Made by a program: the position numbers and the translations under genes | DNA from: Bathynomus jamesi | Taxonomy: Eukaryota; Arthropoda; Malacostraca; Isopoda; Cirolanidae | Assembly: GCA_023014485.1 (NCBI GenBank) | Contig: JAJOZX010008849.1 | Coordinates: 112,501 to 176,500, forward strand | Length of the DNA stretch: 64,000 bases | Reading direction: 5' to 3' | The notes under the pieces: model-generated | Databases searched by the model: none | What the model saw: only the letters and a program-made list of their open reading frames with translations | What the model was told of the DNA's origin: nothing | Shown here: positions 44,910 to 56,265 of the stretch, piece by piece | Position numbering within the stretch: the first letter of the stretch is position 1 | How the letters are laid out: each line of letters opens with the position of its first letter

Positions 44910-45570
44910 ATGATGCTCCCCAAAAATTTTTTAAATGTTATAGGATAATATTTATTTCAACATCTTTGATTTTTACTATATTTAAAATGTTCTTGAATAT
45001 AGACGAGAGCAGTACCACTACTGTATCTTTCAGCGACGCACAGCGTATGGAAAAATAAGTTGTCGTACACATTTGTGGGGGCACTCCGCTTATTGCAGTA
45101 GAGCTCACAGAATTATCTATTGCGGCTACATAGAAATCAACAGTGGTGGGCACGCGCAACAATTTTTGTAGCGCCGCAACCGCAACCGCAACTCTGCTGC
45201 TGAAAGTTGCGCCGCCGCACGCGCAAGCGCAACCCTTTTCAAAAAGTTGCGCCGAAAGCGCAAGCGCAACCAAAAATGTTGCGCCGCAACTGCCCACCTT
45301 TGGAAATCAATGAGCCTACAACTGTTTTAACTTATTAAGCCTTAACGATGCAATGATAATGGTTACCTACTCTGTCAAGGAACAAAACGCAAAAAAATAC
45401 CTATGTAATTATAATAAATTTCTTAAAGGATTTATTATTTATGATTTTGAAATAGACATAAAAATAGAAATAAAGGACATATGCCGTCCTTTGACGCTTC
45501 AATAAAGGACAAGGACAAGAGATCGAAATAAAGGACTGTCCTTTGAAATAAAGGACGTCTGGCAACCCTA
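44764..45570. mobile_element. non-autonomous hAT element with nested MITE
   Basis: Ends TAGGGTTGCCAGA and TCTGGCAACCCTA. AAAGGAC repeats lie inside both ends. TA and GA microsatellites occur at 44838-44910. No flanking duplication is visible. Confidence 0.7.
45141..45302. mobile_element. hAT MITE nested in the 44764 element, 8-bp duplication GAAATCAA
   Basis: The left end is CAGTGGTGGGCACGCGC and the right end GCAACTGCCCACCTTTG. GAAATCAA at 45133-45140 is repeated at 45303-45310. The interior is a run of GTTGCGCCGCAAC motifs in both directions. Confidence 0.9.
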
Positions 45571-45793
45571 GACCGTCACCGTCACCGTCACCGTAAGGAC
45601 AACGTAAACACCGTTATTATCACTAAACCCATAGTTACTAAACCTAGCCTTGGAAAGATGAATAACTTTATACTAGTATTGATAAATTAAGGCCAAGCCT
45701 AGGCTAAATTAGGCCCTTAACTTAAAGCCTGTCCTAGATGAAGGGGCTAAGCCTAGTCCCATAAACCACGATAATGAAGCAAAGAACAAGAAA

Positions 45794-45995
45794 TATGATA
45801 ATAAAAACCCACTCTAATAGAAGAGTTTATTTCCACAACAGTTTCGATGCCCACTGCCATCCTCTTCGAGTGGATACACCCGAACAGGATGCCAGTGGGC
45901 ATCGAAACTGTTGTGGAAATAAACTCTGTCTATTAGAGTGGGTTTTTATTATCATATTTTGACCTTCACGTAGAAAAGTGAAGTTTTTTTGCATT
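45794..45995. repeat. long palindrome, possible Penelope-like terminal repeat with hammerhead-like cores
   Basis: Arms of about 80 bp meet around a four-base loop near 45875. Each strand contains a short stem then CATCGAAAC (GATGCC-AGTG-GGCATC-GAAAC on the plus strand, about 45889-45909). This is the second half of a minimal hammerhead ribozyme. The CUGANGA box before the stem is degenerate in both arms (CCGAACA on the plus strand, TCGAAGA on the minus). The downstream AATAAACTC...GAGTGGGTTTTTATTATC and about 35 bp beyond match the repeat at 10129-10239. Confidence 0.6.
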
Positions 45996-46502
45996 TATTA
46001 AAGAACAAGAAATTGGGGAACATAGGCATTGGCTTATTATCCAACCAGAAAGAAGTATTAGGTCTAGTTGGGGCATCAGCAGGCTACTGGAGTAGATCCA
46101 AGTTAGATACTGCCGTAGGCCTGTTCCCTGCAGCATTTCGGACAGTGAGAGTAAAGGTTTCCTCCTGAATATGAGGTTTATAACACACAACAACGTAATT
46201 TAGCACAGGCCTACTGGAGTTATCCTTGGCAAAACCTCAAAGGTCAGTGTCACATTAAGGCCTATTTAAGTTATGTAGTTACAGTACAGTCCAAACCCGT
46301 TTGCCAAGTATCACGGTAAAATTTCAGAATCCAGATGCATCTCAGAGAGAGAGAGTCTCATAGACTCTAATTACCTACTAACTTAACCAGCCTAATTTAG
46401 TTTAACTTAACGTATTCTAATCTAGACTAACCTAACAATCTAACCTAACCTACCTAACCTAATTTAACATATTACCAAGCTGTTATAAACTGTCTCCGAA
46501 CC
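45996..46502. other. no gene; degenerate CCTAA run
   Basis: 46375-46475 holds an imperfect series of CTAACCTAA pentamers, again telomere-like. The rest has no recognisable content. Confidence 0.45.
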
Positions 46503-46640
46503 AGTGGTGGGCAAAAAGTAATCGATTACAAATAAAAATTACTGATGTCTGAATAACTAAAAGTATAAAGTAGAAATTACTTCTCTGGATTAATTATATT
46601 ATAATTAATCCAGAGAAGTAATTCCTATCATGAAGTAGAG
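46503..46640. mobile_element. hAT-type end with internal palindrome
   Basis: CAGTGGTGGGCAAAAAGTAA is a typical hAT left end. A perfect palindrome around AATTACTTCTCTGGATTAAT lies at about 46574-46624. No right end found. Confidence 0.45.
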
Positions 46641-46734
46641 TAAAAATTGACCATAGTAGGCCTAGTCCTTGATTTTAAAGTTAGACTAGCCATTTAAGGG
46701 AATTTTCTTAAGTCTTTAGGCTTTCGCACAACGC

Positions 46735-46845
46735 TGGAAAGGCCTCTGCAAATGACTCTTCAAAGGACTCTTTAAAGGACTCTGCAAATGACTCTTCAAA
46801 GGACTCTTTAAAGGACTCTTCAAAGGCCTCTTCATTTCGTTGACA
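46735..46845 (-). repeat. minisatellite coding ESFKESFEESFAE on the minus strand
   Basis: AAGGACTCTTTAAAGGACTC-type units of 12-36 bp are tandemly arranged. The minus-strand frame 46893-46708 (61 codons, ATG start) begins MNLNLTAEEFATGLLLCQRN and then repeats acidic-basic ESFKESFEESFAE. I cannot tell whether it is an expressed peptide or chance. Confidence 0.6.
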
Positions 46846-47161
46846 TAAGAGAAGGCCTGTTGCAAATTCTTCTGCGGTGAGATTCAAGTTCAAGGGTCCA
46901 CGTATTGGTAGAAATGTTAATTATATAAATATAAAAAATCATTAACAGATGGCATTACTCTTATTTTAGGCCTTATTCGGCGTCGGCATTGAGGCATGAT
47001 TATATTTGCAGTGATATGTAATCTATTTAGTATTAGTGTTATTTCCTTTTAATTTGGGCTAATGATATATACATATTTAAGAAGAAATATGTATAAGCTT
47101 ATATTAGTTCAAGGTTTATTGTTTCAGTTATGTTATTAGACCAATTAGTCTATATTGGCAT

Positions 47162-48222
47162 GGTATCAGGACAAAATCCCCCCGTGGACAAAATCCCCTC
47201 GCGGACAAAATCCCCCCGGACACAACCCCCCCCGGACACAATCCCCCGAGGACAAAATCCCCCTAAGGCTTTATTAAAAAAAGAAGAATACGACTGACTT
47301 TATTAAAGAAGAAAAATTAAAAACACAATAAGAATAAGAATAAGAAAAGAGGCTTCGTGAAATTTAAGTTTAGACATAAATTTAGTTTATTTTCCATCTC
47401 CAGAGGTGTTGGAAGTTTTTAACCCTTAGTGATGGAGTTTATTAAAAGCAATAAAGGTCAAACAAAACTACTGTGTGACGGATTTTGTTGATGCTTTTGA
47501 ACAATTATACGATTTTATACCACTGGAAGGTTTGCCAATTCTCGATTATTTTGAAGATAATTATATTGGAAGGCCATGCCGACGAGGACGAAGAGACCCA
47601 CTTTTAGCATTTCTATTTGGAATATGTACTCAAGAACAATTACAGAACTTCCACGTACAAATAACTCTGTCGAAGGCTGGCATAGACGCTTTGCATCTCT
47701 AACAGGAGCTCGCATCCAAACATATGGAAATTTTTAAAAGTTTTAGGGCAAGAAATAAGTTACCAACAGGCATTTATTTCTCAAATTATCGCTGGCTTGC
47801 CGACAGAACCGCAAAGGAAGAAGTATAAGTCTTCTTCTTCTCGCATTTTGAAAATTGTACAAGACTATAACAACAGGTCTATTTTTGATTTTCTTAAGGG
47901 AATTGCTTTTAATTTGTCTTTTTAAATTTTGAATTTTGTTGACTTTGTTTTTAATTTTTCTTCTTCAATAAAGTCAGTCGTATTCTTATTTGTTTGCCCG
48001 GTTAGGTAATTGTACGCCCTTGACGATTGGTTAGGTTAAGTCGTGATATTTTTGTTAAAACTTTAATAAAGTCAGTCGTATTCTTATTTTTTTAATAAGC
48101 CTTAGGGGGATTTTGTCCGCGGGGGGATTGTGTCCGGGGGGGTTGTGTCCGGGGGATTTTGTCCGCGAGGGGATTTTGTCCACGAGGGGATTTTGTCCAC
48201 GGGGGGATTTTGTCCTAGAAGC
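47162..48222 (+). mobile_element. foldback MULE element with GGACAAAATCCCC-repeat ends
   Basis: The left end (47168-47268) is a run of GGACAAAATCCCC variants and the right end (48108-48216) is its inverse (GGGGATTTTGTCC). The inversion continues inward through AAGAATACGACTGACTTTAT. TATTGGCAT at 47153-47161 is repeated at 48223-48231, a 9-bp target duplication as made by MULE transposases. The interior carries a transposase C-terminus. A 65-bp fragment of the 31.87 kb MITE, flanked by duplicated AATAAAGTCAGTCGTATTCT, is inserted near the right end. Confidence 0.88.
47475..47925 (+). pseudogene. MULE transposase, C-terminal fragment
   Basis: The frame opening at 47475 reads LEGLPILDYFEDNYIGRPCR then RGRRDPLLAF. 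At about 47640 it shifts to LPRTNNSVEGWHRRFASLTG, a conserved C-terminal block of MULE/FLYWCH-type transposases (the NNSVEGWHRR motif). It ends in a third frame with IIAGLPTEPQRKKYKSSSSR and FLKGIAFNLSF before TAA at 47923-47925. The catalytic DDE region is absent. Three frames in 450 bp show it is dead. The family call rests on the motif and the foldback ends. Confidence 0.8.
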
Positions 48223-48412
48223 TATTGGCATATTGTCAGGTAGTTAAAATGAAAAGTGTGTTAAGCTTACTGTAAGTGATGCGACGTGTTTTTTTAAATG
48301 TTGGTCAAAAGTAAGTTTATTTAAAATATAAACCTAAAAGTGATTAAAACAATGTAAAAAAAAATCCTTTTGACATATCTTAGGATCATATTAACTCTTA
48401 ATGGTGAATATA

Positions 48413-48930
48413 CAAGGTGTCCAAGAAATAATGGTGCAAAAATAATTGATCATTTTTCTTATTAATCTATATGTATCCAATTATATAGTTATTTACATTT
48501 TCAAACTGTCAAGTTTAAAACACTACAATGCGTATTCGATGACTGAATTCAATTAGATCATTAACAAAATGCTCTTATGAAATGGATCCAGTGACCTCTG
48601 TTTCTTTGATGGAAATCTGCCAGTCTACTGGGTTTGTCACAATACAAAATTGTTTTAAAATACCCTAATCGATAAAAATCCAAAGAGGTTAAGTAAGGGA
48701 ATTGACGTGGCTAAACTGGCCATGCTATCGATCCACCACGGCCTATACAGCGCCGAGGAAAGGTTGCGTCTAGAAATTTGCGAGCAGCCTTTTAATTTGG
48801 GATAAATTACCTATCATAATGAAAATCAGTACAAGTACGCTAGATATCATCCCAGTTTACTTATTTTTCTAAAAGGTCAACAACAGAACAGTCATTGAGG
48901 TTTATACACTAATATGTTCAATAGGGTGGG
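48413..48930 (-). pseudogene. Tc1/mariner remnant
   Basis: The left end ACAAGGTGTCCAAGAAATAA is of mariner type. Near 48690-48760 the minus strand retains a degenerate third-motif region (WIDSMASLATSIPLLNLFGF, out of frame). The right end is not found. Confidence 0.5.
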
Positions 48931-49275
48931 TCACTCGTATAGGGGTGAATTTTTTTTCGAACCTGATGTTGGCAGGTATGTGATGGTTGCCTTTTGATAT
49001 AGGTAAGAAAATCTAACAATATGAACTTGCTGCGACCTTAGTTTCAGCTGCCACCGCGACCTCTTGGTTTATGATATGGTACGAGCCACCCATCCAGAAG
49101 ATGAATTCGTCTTGGATTTTTTTCTCCCAAATTTGATGTCGGCAGGATGTGTGTTGATCGTCTAGTGATATAAGTAGGAACATATAATAATATCAACTTG
49201 CTCCGACTTCATCTTCAACTGCCAACCGCGACCTTTTTGTATAAGAAACGTCACGAGCCACCCAACCAGAAGGTG
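48925..49275. repeat. two-copy tandem repeat of ~175 bp
   Basis: The segment with TGATGTTGGCAGG, AACTTGCT and CGACCT at 48960-49090 recurs at 49137-49265. Copies are well diverged. ACGAGCCACCCA closes both. Confidence 0.65.
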
Positions 49276-49523
49276 AACTATCGATGTCCAACAAGGCTTT
49301 TAACTAATGCCAGGTAATTTGATTTTTAGCAGTGACTGGAAATATGTAGGTACAGTATATTCTATATATACTGATATTATTTTTTATACACCTCTCAGCT
49401 GAAACGAGATTCTATCTCTCGAATCACCCAGAACTCACCACGAGGAGGTGGTTGCATGTAGAGTTCCACCCGTGCCCATCCAATCATTGGACGCATTTAC
49501 TCATTTACTATAGCAACTTGTGG

Positions 49524-51446
49524 TTATTTTTTTAATCCAGAACCCCCTATGATCTTCAGCGATTCTAGTTTTGACCTAATGAAGCCATCTCTTCGCAAAG
49601 CTCCACACACAAATGATGGTGCTTCTGTCACCAACTTGACACACTTCTCTACAGCTTGTGTGTGGCATGACATCTTGAATTTTAAAGTCAAGGGATGAGT
49701 ATATTTTTTGATGAATGACTGGAGTTCATCATCGTCGATGCATGTTGTGAGCGGCGGCTCTGTTCTCTCAAGAATATTCCAGTCGATCAGGTCCATGTAA
49801 TCGCCTGCATTCAAGTTGATCTTCGGAACCCTGAACTGCCTGATGTTATTCGAAGCACGTTGCCGTCGCTGAGATCGAACTGCTTGAATTCTACCGAGTG
49901 CTAACTCTCGAATGTTACTTCGCTCACTAGTAAGCATTGTTATCAGCAAGTTTTCTGGGTGGGTATAAAATGCGTTGTGTTCAATCACAGCATCAATAAT
50001 TTTTCTTTCCTTTCCTTAAAGATAACGAGGACATTTCGCTAAAAGAAACACATGCCTTGCTCCATTATTGCAAGAGGGAGCAATTTTGATACTGAACCAC
50101 ACAGGTGCGTAGACTGTCACATAGGTTGCTAACGTTTGAAGATTCTGTGTTGGGTCTTTGGTACCTATATACAGGCGAAGAATCCTGTGGGACATTGGTC
50201 CAGGATTACACTGTGCCAGTTCCATTTGACACTCTCCTGATAATACAGCCTGACACATCTGGTATAGGTAGTTTCGATCTATGCTAAGATCCTTTGGATT
50301 GTCCACATTTGGTAATGATTCGTCAAACTGTATTTGATGAAACAGTGATGTGTCCGAGGTATACTGAATTCGGCTCTTTGACAAGGGAGATATGTTCTTT
50401 AATAATACTATCTGCATAATACTTGTTTCCCTTTTTACATTTACGCTAATTTTATCTTTCCTAGCATCAAAGTACAAGCCTTGCACGGTGTCTGACTCAC
50501 ATTCAATTGATATTTTGTTTCTATGTTTCTCCCTCTCTCGTTTTATTTTATATTTATCAATAATCATACTTTCGTCAACTTCCTTAATAATGCCTAGGTC
50601 CTGTAAGACAGCTGACACCAGTGCAGTAGCACATCGGTCTGAAACATTATGCCTATCGGCTTCGCTTGCTAGTGCTGGGATACTAACTCTCATGCAATGC
50701 TACTAGAGTTGGAAGTAGATGGCAGAACAATTGTATGATCAGTCTTTGACACATTTTGAATTACTGTATTAACAGAACTTGAATCGGCTTCTCCATTTTC
50801 TCCTGAGCTTCCTTCGGACATATCCCATTGCAAGACATCCCGTGAGTCACCTGTTGTTCTTGTACCTTTACAGATCCTTTCATACCTCCCTTCCTTGCGT
50901 TTTATGCTTTTCTGAACCTGTTTAGTTTTATTTAGATCAATATCCGTGTTTCTGTCAAAGTGTTGATCATTAAGAAATGTTTTCTCATCCTCTGGTATCT
51001 TTCGTTTTTGAAGACACTGACACACAGCATCTACCCAAGAATTACATGCAGCAGTGTCAGATAATGTGTGTTGTCGTTTCCCTAAACTTCACAAGTTGAG
51101 CCTTACAGGCGTCTTTGTCTTTGCGCTGTTCGTAGGGTTTCAAGATCTTCCGATTTTCTAAATGATAGTTTCTGATATTTTCTACGATTCGTTTGTGAGA
51201 AATGATAGAAATGTTTGCTCTGTGTCACACTTTTTCAACTTCATCGCCAGCACGTTCCGCACTTTAAGCCGACAACATATTTGCCCCTTCAAACTGTACT
51301 TTTTGCAACAAGCAAAACTTCATTATAGATCCATAAGTCTGTAAACTTCTATGACGCATTTTTTTGGTTCTCCAGAAAATAGGACATAAGAAATGCATTC
51401 TAGTTTTTGGCCTCGAATTATTACACTTCCTAATGCCTTCATCCAT
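49524..51446 (-). pseudogene. member of an arthropod multi-copy family of unknown function, internally deleted
   Basis: Three successive minus-strand frames (51025-50690, 50693-50016, 49988-49524) belong to one protein, joined by frameshifts near 50692 and 50000. An upstream piece, RKCNNSRPKTRMHFLCPIFW (51446-51330), may be its start. Recognisable segments are VSIPALASEADRHNVSDRCA, VQGLYFDARKDKISV, YLYQMCQAVLSGECQMEL, HRILRLYIGTKDPTQNLQTL, YAPVWFSIKIAPSCNNGARH and, in the last frame, HPENLLITMLTSERSNIREL and CHTQAVEKCVKLVTEA. From memory this arrangement is repeated many times in arthropod genomes without assigned function, and full members carry a longer centre between GLYFDARKDK and YLYQMCQA that seems missing here. 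It is intronless, suggesting a mobile or retrocopied origin. I do not assign a reaction. Confidence 0.6.
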
Positions 51447-52748
51447 GGTTGGAAAAACTCTATATAAGGTGTAGAAAATGTAAAAGTACGTTAGGCGTCA
51501 CTTGAATAATTAGGTAACACCGTAACAGACACTAATGCGCCACAACCCATTCCACAGACTCTCGTGACAAACTGACTGTGAGACTCGGTGAAGGAATGCT
51601 TATGCCCACAGTCGCGATGACTCATCACCACTGAATACCAACGTCGGGATTCTAAGGATATGCTGCCTGTATAAAAAATGTAACAATTATTAAAATTAAA
51701 TTTAATACAAGAAAATTACACTTTTACCAAATAACAGGTGAATTACAATTTATGACAAAAATTAAAGTCACTGGTAGCAAAAGTAAAAAAAGCTTGATGA
51801 TAGTGACATGTTGGCACAACATTACTGGCATCAAAAGGCAACCATCGCACGCCCTGCCGAAATTCAAATTCAACATTTAGTTTTTTCGACCCACCCAAAT
51901 GTTCAACTTATCATTTGCGAGCTACAACTGAGTTTAAATAAAATAATAAATTATCAGTACATTCCAGTATTAAACATGTTGAAAATGTTGCTGAGTTCTC
52001 AGTTGCTATAAAAATCTTAATTGGTGAACAGTGAAGAAAACATGGAAACCAAACTATACAGAAATTTCCAAGATGTTTTTTTTTTTTTTTCTGAAAATGA
52101 AGGTTTTAGAGATAATTCTTAAATAAAAATTTATTTGTAGACCATACAGATTGGGCTTAGGAAGTTGGGAACCCATTAAGATCCCATTCCAAAAAGTTTG
52201 AACAGACTGCATCACTGCTACAGGGTATATATTTTACACTTTTAAATCCCCCTCACCCACCCTCCCTCCGGTATTATTTATCTTTGAACTGTAGGCCCTA
52301 TATCCCTATCAATTTTCTTGAATCACTACTCGCATGAAGAAATCCTTAAACATTTAATCAATGATTTGGTTATGCTAAAATGTCAAGGCATTAAAGCAAA
52401 CTTTCAGAATAACAAAACAGCAGTTTGTAGAGGATCTCATGAATGACTGTAGCTGATAATCTTGGAAGTCAAAGTATAGGTGGGTATTTTAAGTCTTCAA
52501 ATAATAGATTCTGCGGAATATACGTGGCTGTAAAAGGTGACAGAAAAAAGCAACTGCAACAATTGCAATACCATTACTATAACTGCTACTAATGTCATTA
52601 AATTTAGGCTCTGCTTGAAGTAGACCATTTGTTTGGAAGAGATCGTCAAGCGAGTTATTCGAAAGTCAGTAGAGAATTTCCTGAAGTTGTAAGTGATGCT
52701 GCATTATTAGCAAAAATATAAACTCAAGAAATGCACGAGTGAATATGT
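51447..52748. other. no recognised gene
   Basis: AT-rich. The first 200 bp may still belong to the family above (minus strand). No repeat or coding signal beyond that. Confidence 0.4.
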
Positions 52749-52826
52749 ACAGGGTGATTCACTCGCTGGTAGCCCCAGAGTATCGTATTAGCGATACTCT
52801 GGGGATACCAGTGAGTGAATCACCCT
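52749..52826. repeat. 78-bp near-perfect palindrome (mariner-type ends)
   Basis: AGGGTGATTCACTCGCTGGT and onward is mirrored after a five-base centre at about 52785. ACAGGGTG/CACCCT ends suggest two mariner-type termini joined head to head, a solo inverted-end relic. Confidence 0.8.
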
Positions 52827-53160
52827 ATCTAAGTTAGGTACATTTCCTGTTTATTTATCATATTATTGTAGAGTTGAGCTATTGTAAGTGATTAAATCAG
52901 AAATTTTAAGCTTAGAATTTTATGCATAAATTGAATGTATTTCCTTAAGATTCTTTTTTATGTTAAGCCTATTCAGACAGGAAACATTAATGAGAAACAC
53001 TTGCAGAGTTCTTTCATTTGCTACAAAGTTGAGGATAATGATTTATATTTTATTTAATGTTCTTTTATGTTTACTTCAGTGCCAAAAAAAACTTAAACCC
53101 GTGAAGATATTAACTATAAGCATTTATTTTTGTAATTAATATTTCCCCAACCAAATAAAT
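52827..53160. other. no recognised feature
   Basis: AT-rich spacer. Confidence 0.4.
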
Positions 53161-53260
53161 TTGGAGGGGCCATATTGGATTGCTTTTGTTCGTCCGTCTG
53201 TTCTTCACACTTTCGTGTCCAGACTATAACTTTTGAACCGCTTTACATGCATTGATGAAA

Positions 53261-53303
<43 letters not shown>

Positions 53304-53615
53304 TCATGTCAAGATGATGTGTCACGAGCAAGAATCAGGTCCCTGCATCAAAATTCAATGTTTTAAATAGAGATCAAAAGTCAAATGAAGCTTTTCAGTG
53401 TCCGAGCTATAACTTTTGAATCGCTCAACATAAATTAATAAAATTTCACATACATATGGATCATGACAAAACTATGTGCCCTGAGCAAGAATTAGGTCCA
53501 TACTCAATAAAAATTGATGAAACTTTACAAACATATGGGTCATTACAAGACGATGTATCACGAGTAAGACTCGGATTTTTTGCGCCAAAGTTCAAGGTCA
53601 TAAATAGGAGGGACA
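53161..53615. repeat. degenerate tandem repeat with (CA)n
   Basis: CTATAACTTTTGAACCGCT is repeated at about 53224 and 53406. AAATTTCACAYACA and GATCATGNCAARA recur at 53257/53440 and 53301/53459. A pure CA tract fills 53266-53302. The 66-codon frame at 53456 is part of the repeat. Confidence 0.7.
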
Positions 53616-53621
53616 TTATTA

Positions 53622-54260
53622 CACTGCCCAACAAAAAAAAATTATTTTGCTGGTGATTTAATTCTAAGACCTTTTTCTGGATAATATTGATGTGCTGATT
53701 TCAAAAATCACCTTAGATTTTGTCCATCACATCAGGTTTTCGTGCAATGTGCAATGCAATATGCCTATTTTGGGTGATCCATGAAGGGCACTTATCAAAA
53801 TTGATGATTTTTGAGACCTGTTAACAGCTGTTTTGCTGTTAAAATTTTATCTGTAGAATACGCAAATCTGTGCATTAAATCTAAAGGTCATGTACAACAT
53901 ATTAAAATCTTGGGTATCTGTGATTTCTCCAGGTGTGAGCGTGACATCATGATCATGGATTCATTTTTGCTTATTTAAACACTTTTAATCACTTTATGTG
54001 TCAATATTACCATTGTATATTAAAGTTCACTCCCTGCACAATTGTTTACTTTTCCATGCTGATTCTGAGTATGTAAAAACTTATTTTTTGAAAAGAAAAA
54101 AAATTGGGCATAACCCTGCCAAAATGCGATATCTCCGTACTTGATTGCTCGAAAACCTGACGTGATAGGCAAAAACTAAGGTGATTTTTTAAATCAGCAC
54201 ACCAAAGTTACCTAAAAACAGGTGTTAGAATTAAATCAGCAAAATTGGTGTTGGGCAGTG
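53622..54260. mobile_element. inverted-repeat element with ~135-bp ends
   Basis: Ends CACTGCCCAACA and TGTTGGGCAGTG. The arms share TTTGCTGRTGATTTAATTCT, AAAATCACCTTAG and CAGGTTTTCG. The 370-bp interior has no coding signal. The superfamily is not clear and no target duplication is convincing. Confidence 0.75.
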
Positions 54261-55379
54261 TTATCGTTCCGACATAGTTCCTGTTCTAACTGCTTTTAGG
54301 AATATTTATTAATTTACCATCGAACAGAGCTTCACCATTCGTAGTGAAAACTGAGTTCGTTACGAGTTCGTTATCTAAACTGGAAATCCATTTCCCCATC
54401 TTCCTTTCACTAGCTATCACCAAATAATTTTTTGAAAGGCCGAGGATGAAGGCTACAAGGAAAATGATTCGGTAGCATTCCCGTCAATATTTTTCCAAAT
54501 TTTAGGAGTTATCAACACACACACGGCAGTTGATACAAATCTTTATAAATTAACTGGAAATGTGGCTGTCCTCGTATTCGAAGGCCAAAAGGAAGCAGTT
54601 AGCACGAACGTGCTAATTATTAGTATTATATTATTTTCAAGTCTTAATCTGGAAACTGCTTTGAAATTTTAAAAATTTTGATTAATGTTAATTTTATATT
54701 TAGATATTTTGTCGAGTTTGCTAAAATGAGGACTTTATTAATAACATGAAATATAGTAAAAGTTTGCCATAAATGAAAAACATAAGTTAAGTATAATATG
54801 AATTCAAAATAGGCCTTGAGTAAACCCCAGAAAAGAATATGTGACTTTTTGCACATAAACATCCGAACAGCTCTCAACATGATCTTACTGGAACACCATG
54901 AGTTCATTCAGTGCGTTTGTAAACAGTCTCAGGGTTCAAATAGTACTTGAAATAAATCTCAAAATCATTCAATATTGTCAAATAGATCACATAAGTTAAT
55001 TCAATAATATAAAACAGTTAGGAATTTGGAAAATTCATAATATAATGTGTAATGCATGTAATTGCACATTATATTATGTAAATATTACAAAATACTATAT
55101 TATTTTACAAATATTTACTATAGTATTTTGTAATATTTACAACACTGTTTTTATATAAAGTTGTTTGTAAGTTCCAGTTCCAGAAAACCCTAAAAACATT
55201 CTGGAGGGAGACGCAATCACAGGTGGGAAGCCATGGATGAAATGAAATAAGAGAGCGTACAAGAAGACCGGAGGATAGTCGGTAACAGCCAAGCAGGGAA
55301 GAAGTTTAGAATTAAATAAAATTCACGGGAATTTCTTAGAGTTAATGATAAAGTTCGATCTAAGCCAATTAAGATATTG

Positions 55380-55382
<3 letters not shown>
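54261..55382. other. no recognised gene; small palindromes
   Basis: AT-rich. Short palindromes lie around TGTGTAATGCATG...GCACATTATATTATG (55030-55080) and AATATTACAAAATACTATA (55080-55145). Confidence 0.45.

Positions 55383-55429
<47 letters not shown>
55383..55429. repeat. (TA)n microsatellite
   Basis: TA tract abutting the hAT element. Confidence 0.95.
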
Positions 55430-55432
<3 letters not shown>

Positions 55433-56265
55433 TAGGGTTGCACCGATAAGCAAATTAGCCGATTACCGATTACCGATTAATCGGCCTAAAATAATCGGCC
55501 GATTACCGATTAATCGGCCGATAATTCTTTTTATATACTGTATAAGTTTATAGCACTATATGGTTACTGAATTACGCCGCTTATACCTATTATACTGGTA
55601 AATAGGAGCACACAATATAAAACGTAGGCCTAATATCTAATATTTTTTTATCTAATATTAATCTAATATTTTTAGAACTATTTACATATTCTAATTCTTT
55701 AATTTCTTTTACAGATTAAATTAAGCATTTTAATGAAAGTTGCCAAGAAATTTTATATTTTGTTACAAATTTAAATAACATAAAGCCCTTATGGCTCCAA
55801 GCATTGCATGGAAATACTTTAAAGTAGATAAAAATAACAAAATTATTTGCAAATGCACCCTATGCAATGTTTCCATCTCAAATTTTGTTTATCGTTAGAG
55901 AGTAGGTTAAGGCCACTTTTGTTTTGCAATAGGAAAGCTTAAATGGATTCTTTTGTTCAGTAAGGTACAATAACTTTTTGTTTTAATAAATGGAGTGATA
56001 ATGGAGTAAATTAATTCAATAATACTCTGCCTATTATTCTCCAAACAATGCAAATTGGTAGAAAATATTTAATAAAAAACAAGCAAAATATTATTTAAGT
56101 TCATTCCATGTCTAGGATAACTGAAATTCTTAAACCAGGGATGCAATTTCTGTAATGTAATAAACAAAGATAGTCGAGTATGAAAACCGATTAATCGGCA
56201 AAAAAAAAGCCGATGGCCGATATGGCTGATTACCGATTGTCAACCGATTAATCGGTGCAACCCTA
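55433..56265 (+). mobile_element. hAT element remnant with CCGATTAATCGG repeats and a BED-finger scrap
   Basis: Ends TAGGGTTGCACCGAT and ATCGGTGCAACCCTA. Dense GATTACCGATTAATCGG repeats lie inside both ends. At about 55791 the plus strand reads MAPSIAWKYFKVDKNNKI then CTLCN, matching the start of a BED zinc finger (W..F ... C..C) of hAT transposases. The frame soon fails. Confidence 0.85.

Noticed and set aside
44938..45297. 119-codon alanine/cysteine-rich minus-strand frame
   Set aside because: Half of it is the GTTGCGCCGC repeat of the nested hAT MITE and the rest is hAT element sequence.
45889..45909. Functional hammerhead ribozyme
   Set aside because: Stem II and GAAAC are present, but the CUGANGA box has two mismatches on each strand. 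Reported only as a degenerate trace.
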